The notes under the pieces: generated by a model
Database searches by the model: none
Told to the model about the DNA's origin: nothing
What the model saw: only the letters and a program-made list of their open reading frames with translations
Made by a program: the position numbers and the translations under genes
Assembly (NCBI GenBank): GCA_001805845.1
Contig: MHHA01000078.1
Span: 1-12,963, forward strand
Reading direction: 5' to 3'
DNA: 12,963 bases
From: Omnitrophica WOR_2 bacterium RIFCSPLOWO2_12_FULL_46_30
GTDB lineage: Bacteria; Omnitrophota; Gorgyraeia; Gygaellales; UBA12090
Shown here: positions 12,787 to 12,963 of the stretch, piece by piece
How the letters are laid out: each line of letters starts with the position of its first letter
Position numbering within the stretch: the first letter of the stretch is position 1

Positions 12787-12840
12787 CTTTGATTCCTTGG
12801 CACCTGTCTACCGCAGGCAGGCATTGCCGAAGAATCAAGG
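12787..12840. repeat. long hairpin after the ferredoxin gene
   Basis: A 16-base arm at 12787-12802 pairs with 12825-12840 with one mismatch and two wobbles; the 22-base loop contains CCTG/CAGG and a repeated AGGC unit. It has no direct T-run and resembles a dispersed palindrome. It is followed at once by a smaller terminator-like stem. Confidence 0.65.
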
Positions 12841-12866
12841 AAAAGTTTCGTTAATGAAATTTTTTT
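12841..12866 (+). terminator. AT-rich intrinsic terminator of the ferredoxin operon
   Basis: AAAAGTTTC (12841-12849) pairs with GAAATTTTT (12856-12864) with one G-T wobble, loop GTTAAT, and runs into seven T residues (12860-12866). The stem is weak, but together with the preceding long hairpin it should stop transcription. Confidence 0.6.
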
Positions 12867-12868
12867 CC

Positions 12869-12925
12869 TTGACAAAGCTTATTTTTTTGTTAATCTATTG
12901 TTAGTAATAGTTACTATTATTGATA
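12869..12925 (+). promoter_or_regulatory. promoter -35 and clustered operator half-sites
   Basis: TTGACA (12869-12874) is a perfect -35, but the -10 is poor. From 12895 onward CTATT, AATAG and ACTATT half-sites pile up, including the perfect 7-1-7 palindrome TAATAGT-T-ACTATTA (12905-12919). They share the ACTATT/CTATTGT words of the operator at 1579-1601. A single regulator could bind both, and may be encoded next. Confidence 0.5.
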
Positions 12926-12927
12926 AG

Positions 12928-12963
12928 ATGAAAGTAGAAAATAGAAAAAGAGAAACAAAACAA
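12928..12963 (+). CDS. start of an unidentified gene, cut by the window edge
   Basis: ATG at 12928 opens a frame without stop to the window end, giving MKVENRKRETKQ. Highly basic N-terminus. No Shine-Dalgarno is seen. Start residues such as these are common in Fur-family regulators (…RxTxQ…), and the operator-like palindromes just ahead would suit autoregulation, but twelve residues are too few to identify it. Confidence 0.35.
   Translation, partial: MKVENRKRETKQ

Noticed and set aside
1..12963. CRISPR array, tRNA, rRNA, insertion sequence or phage genes
   Set aside because: No regularly spaced repeats, cloverleaf, conserved rRNA words or transposase/integrase motifs were seen.

Overview
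The window looks like part of a chromosome from an anaerobic, Gram-negative (double-membrane) bacterium. The outer membrane is implied by a coiled-coil plus beta-barrel porin ending in Phe and by a lipoprotein; the anaerobic habit is implied by FeoB, ferredoxin, a hemerythrin-like protein and a Crp/Fnr regulator. The style (moderate GC, many intergenic palindromes, this gene mix) resembles candidate-phylum genomes such as Omnitrophota, but that placement is an impression and not proven. No tRNA, rRNA, CRISPR array, transposase or phage gene is visible.

Layout. (1) 1-1224: a palindrome, a secreted DUF5666-like protein, an intrinsic terminator and a HAD phosphatase. (2) 1211-2841: a glycine-zipper/zinc-ribbon lipoprotein on the minus strand, divergent from a 26-residue basic peptide, a ZIP metal transporter and a DsrE-like protein. 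The two divergent promoters overlap at their -35 boxes, inside one 23-bp perfect palindrome. (3) 2842-3190: a terminator followed by a consensus promoter with a Fur box just after its -10, then a leader with alternative hairpins. (4) 3191-8484: an iron-acquisition cluster of fur, a DUF2292 gene, a porin, a flavinylated periplasmic FMN protein, FeoB encoded as separate GTPase and membrane polypeptides, and a DtxR-type regulator fused to a FeoA domain. (5) 8518-10200: a PP-loop (MnmA/ThiI-like) sulfur-transfer protein with a promoter that predicts a leaderless mRNA, and a Crp/Fnr-type regulator. (6) 10218-12782: an FNR-type palindrome placed for class II activation, then a hemerythrin-like protein, the C-terminal half of a ferredoxin-type protein, a YwiC-like membrane protein and the ferredoxin half. 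(7) 12787-12963: tandem hairpins, then a promoter/operator-like region and the first codons of a gene that leaves the window.

How it fits together. The Fur-boxed promoter probably drives fur and much of the iron cluster: the porin may pass substrate across the outer membrane, the FMN protein may reduce iron or pass electrons in the periplasm, FeoB imports Fe(II), and the DtxR-FeoA protein is a second iron sensor. The second half looks like a redox or nitrosative-stress response module, with the Crp/Fnr protein as the likely activator of the hemerythrin-ferredoxin-YwiC operon. Several gene junctions carry stable hairpins without a U-tract, possibly dispersed palindromes or mRNA-processing elements.
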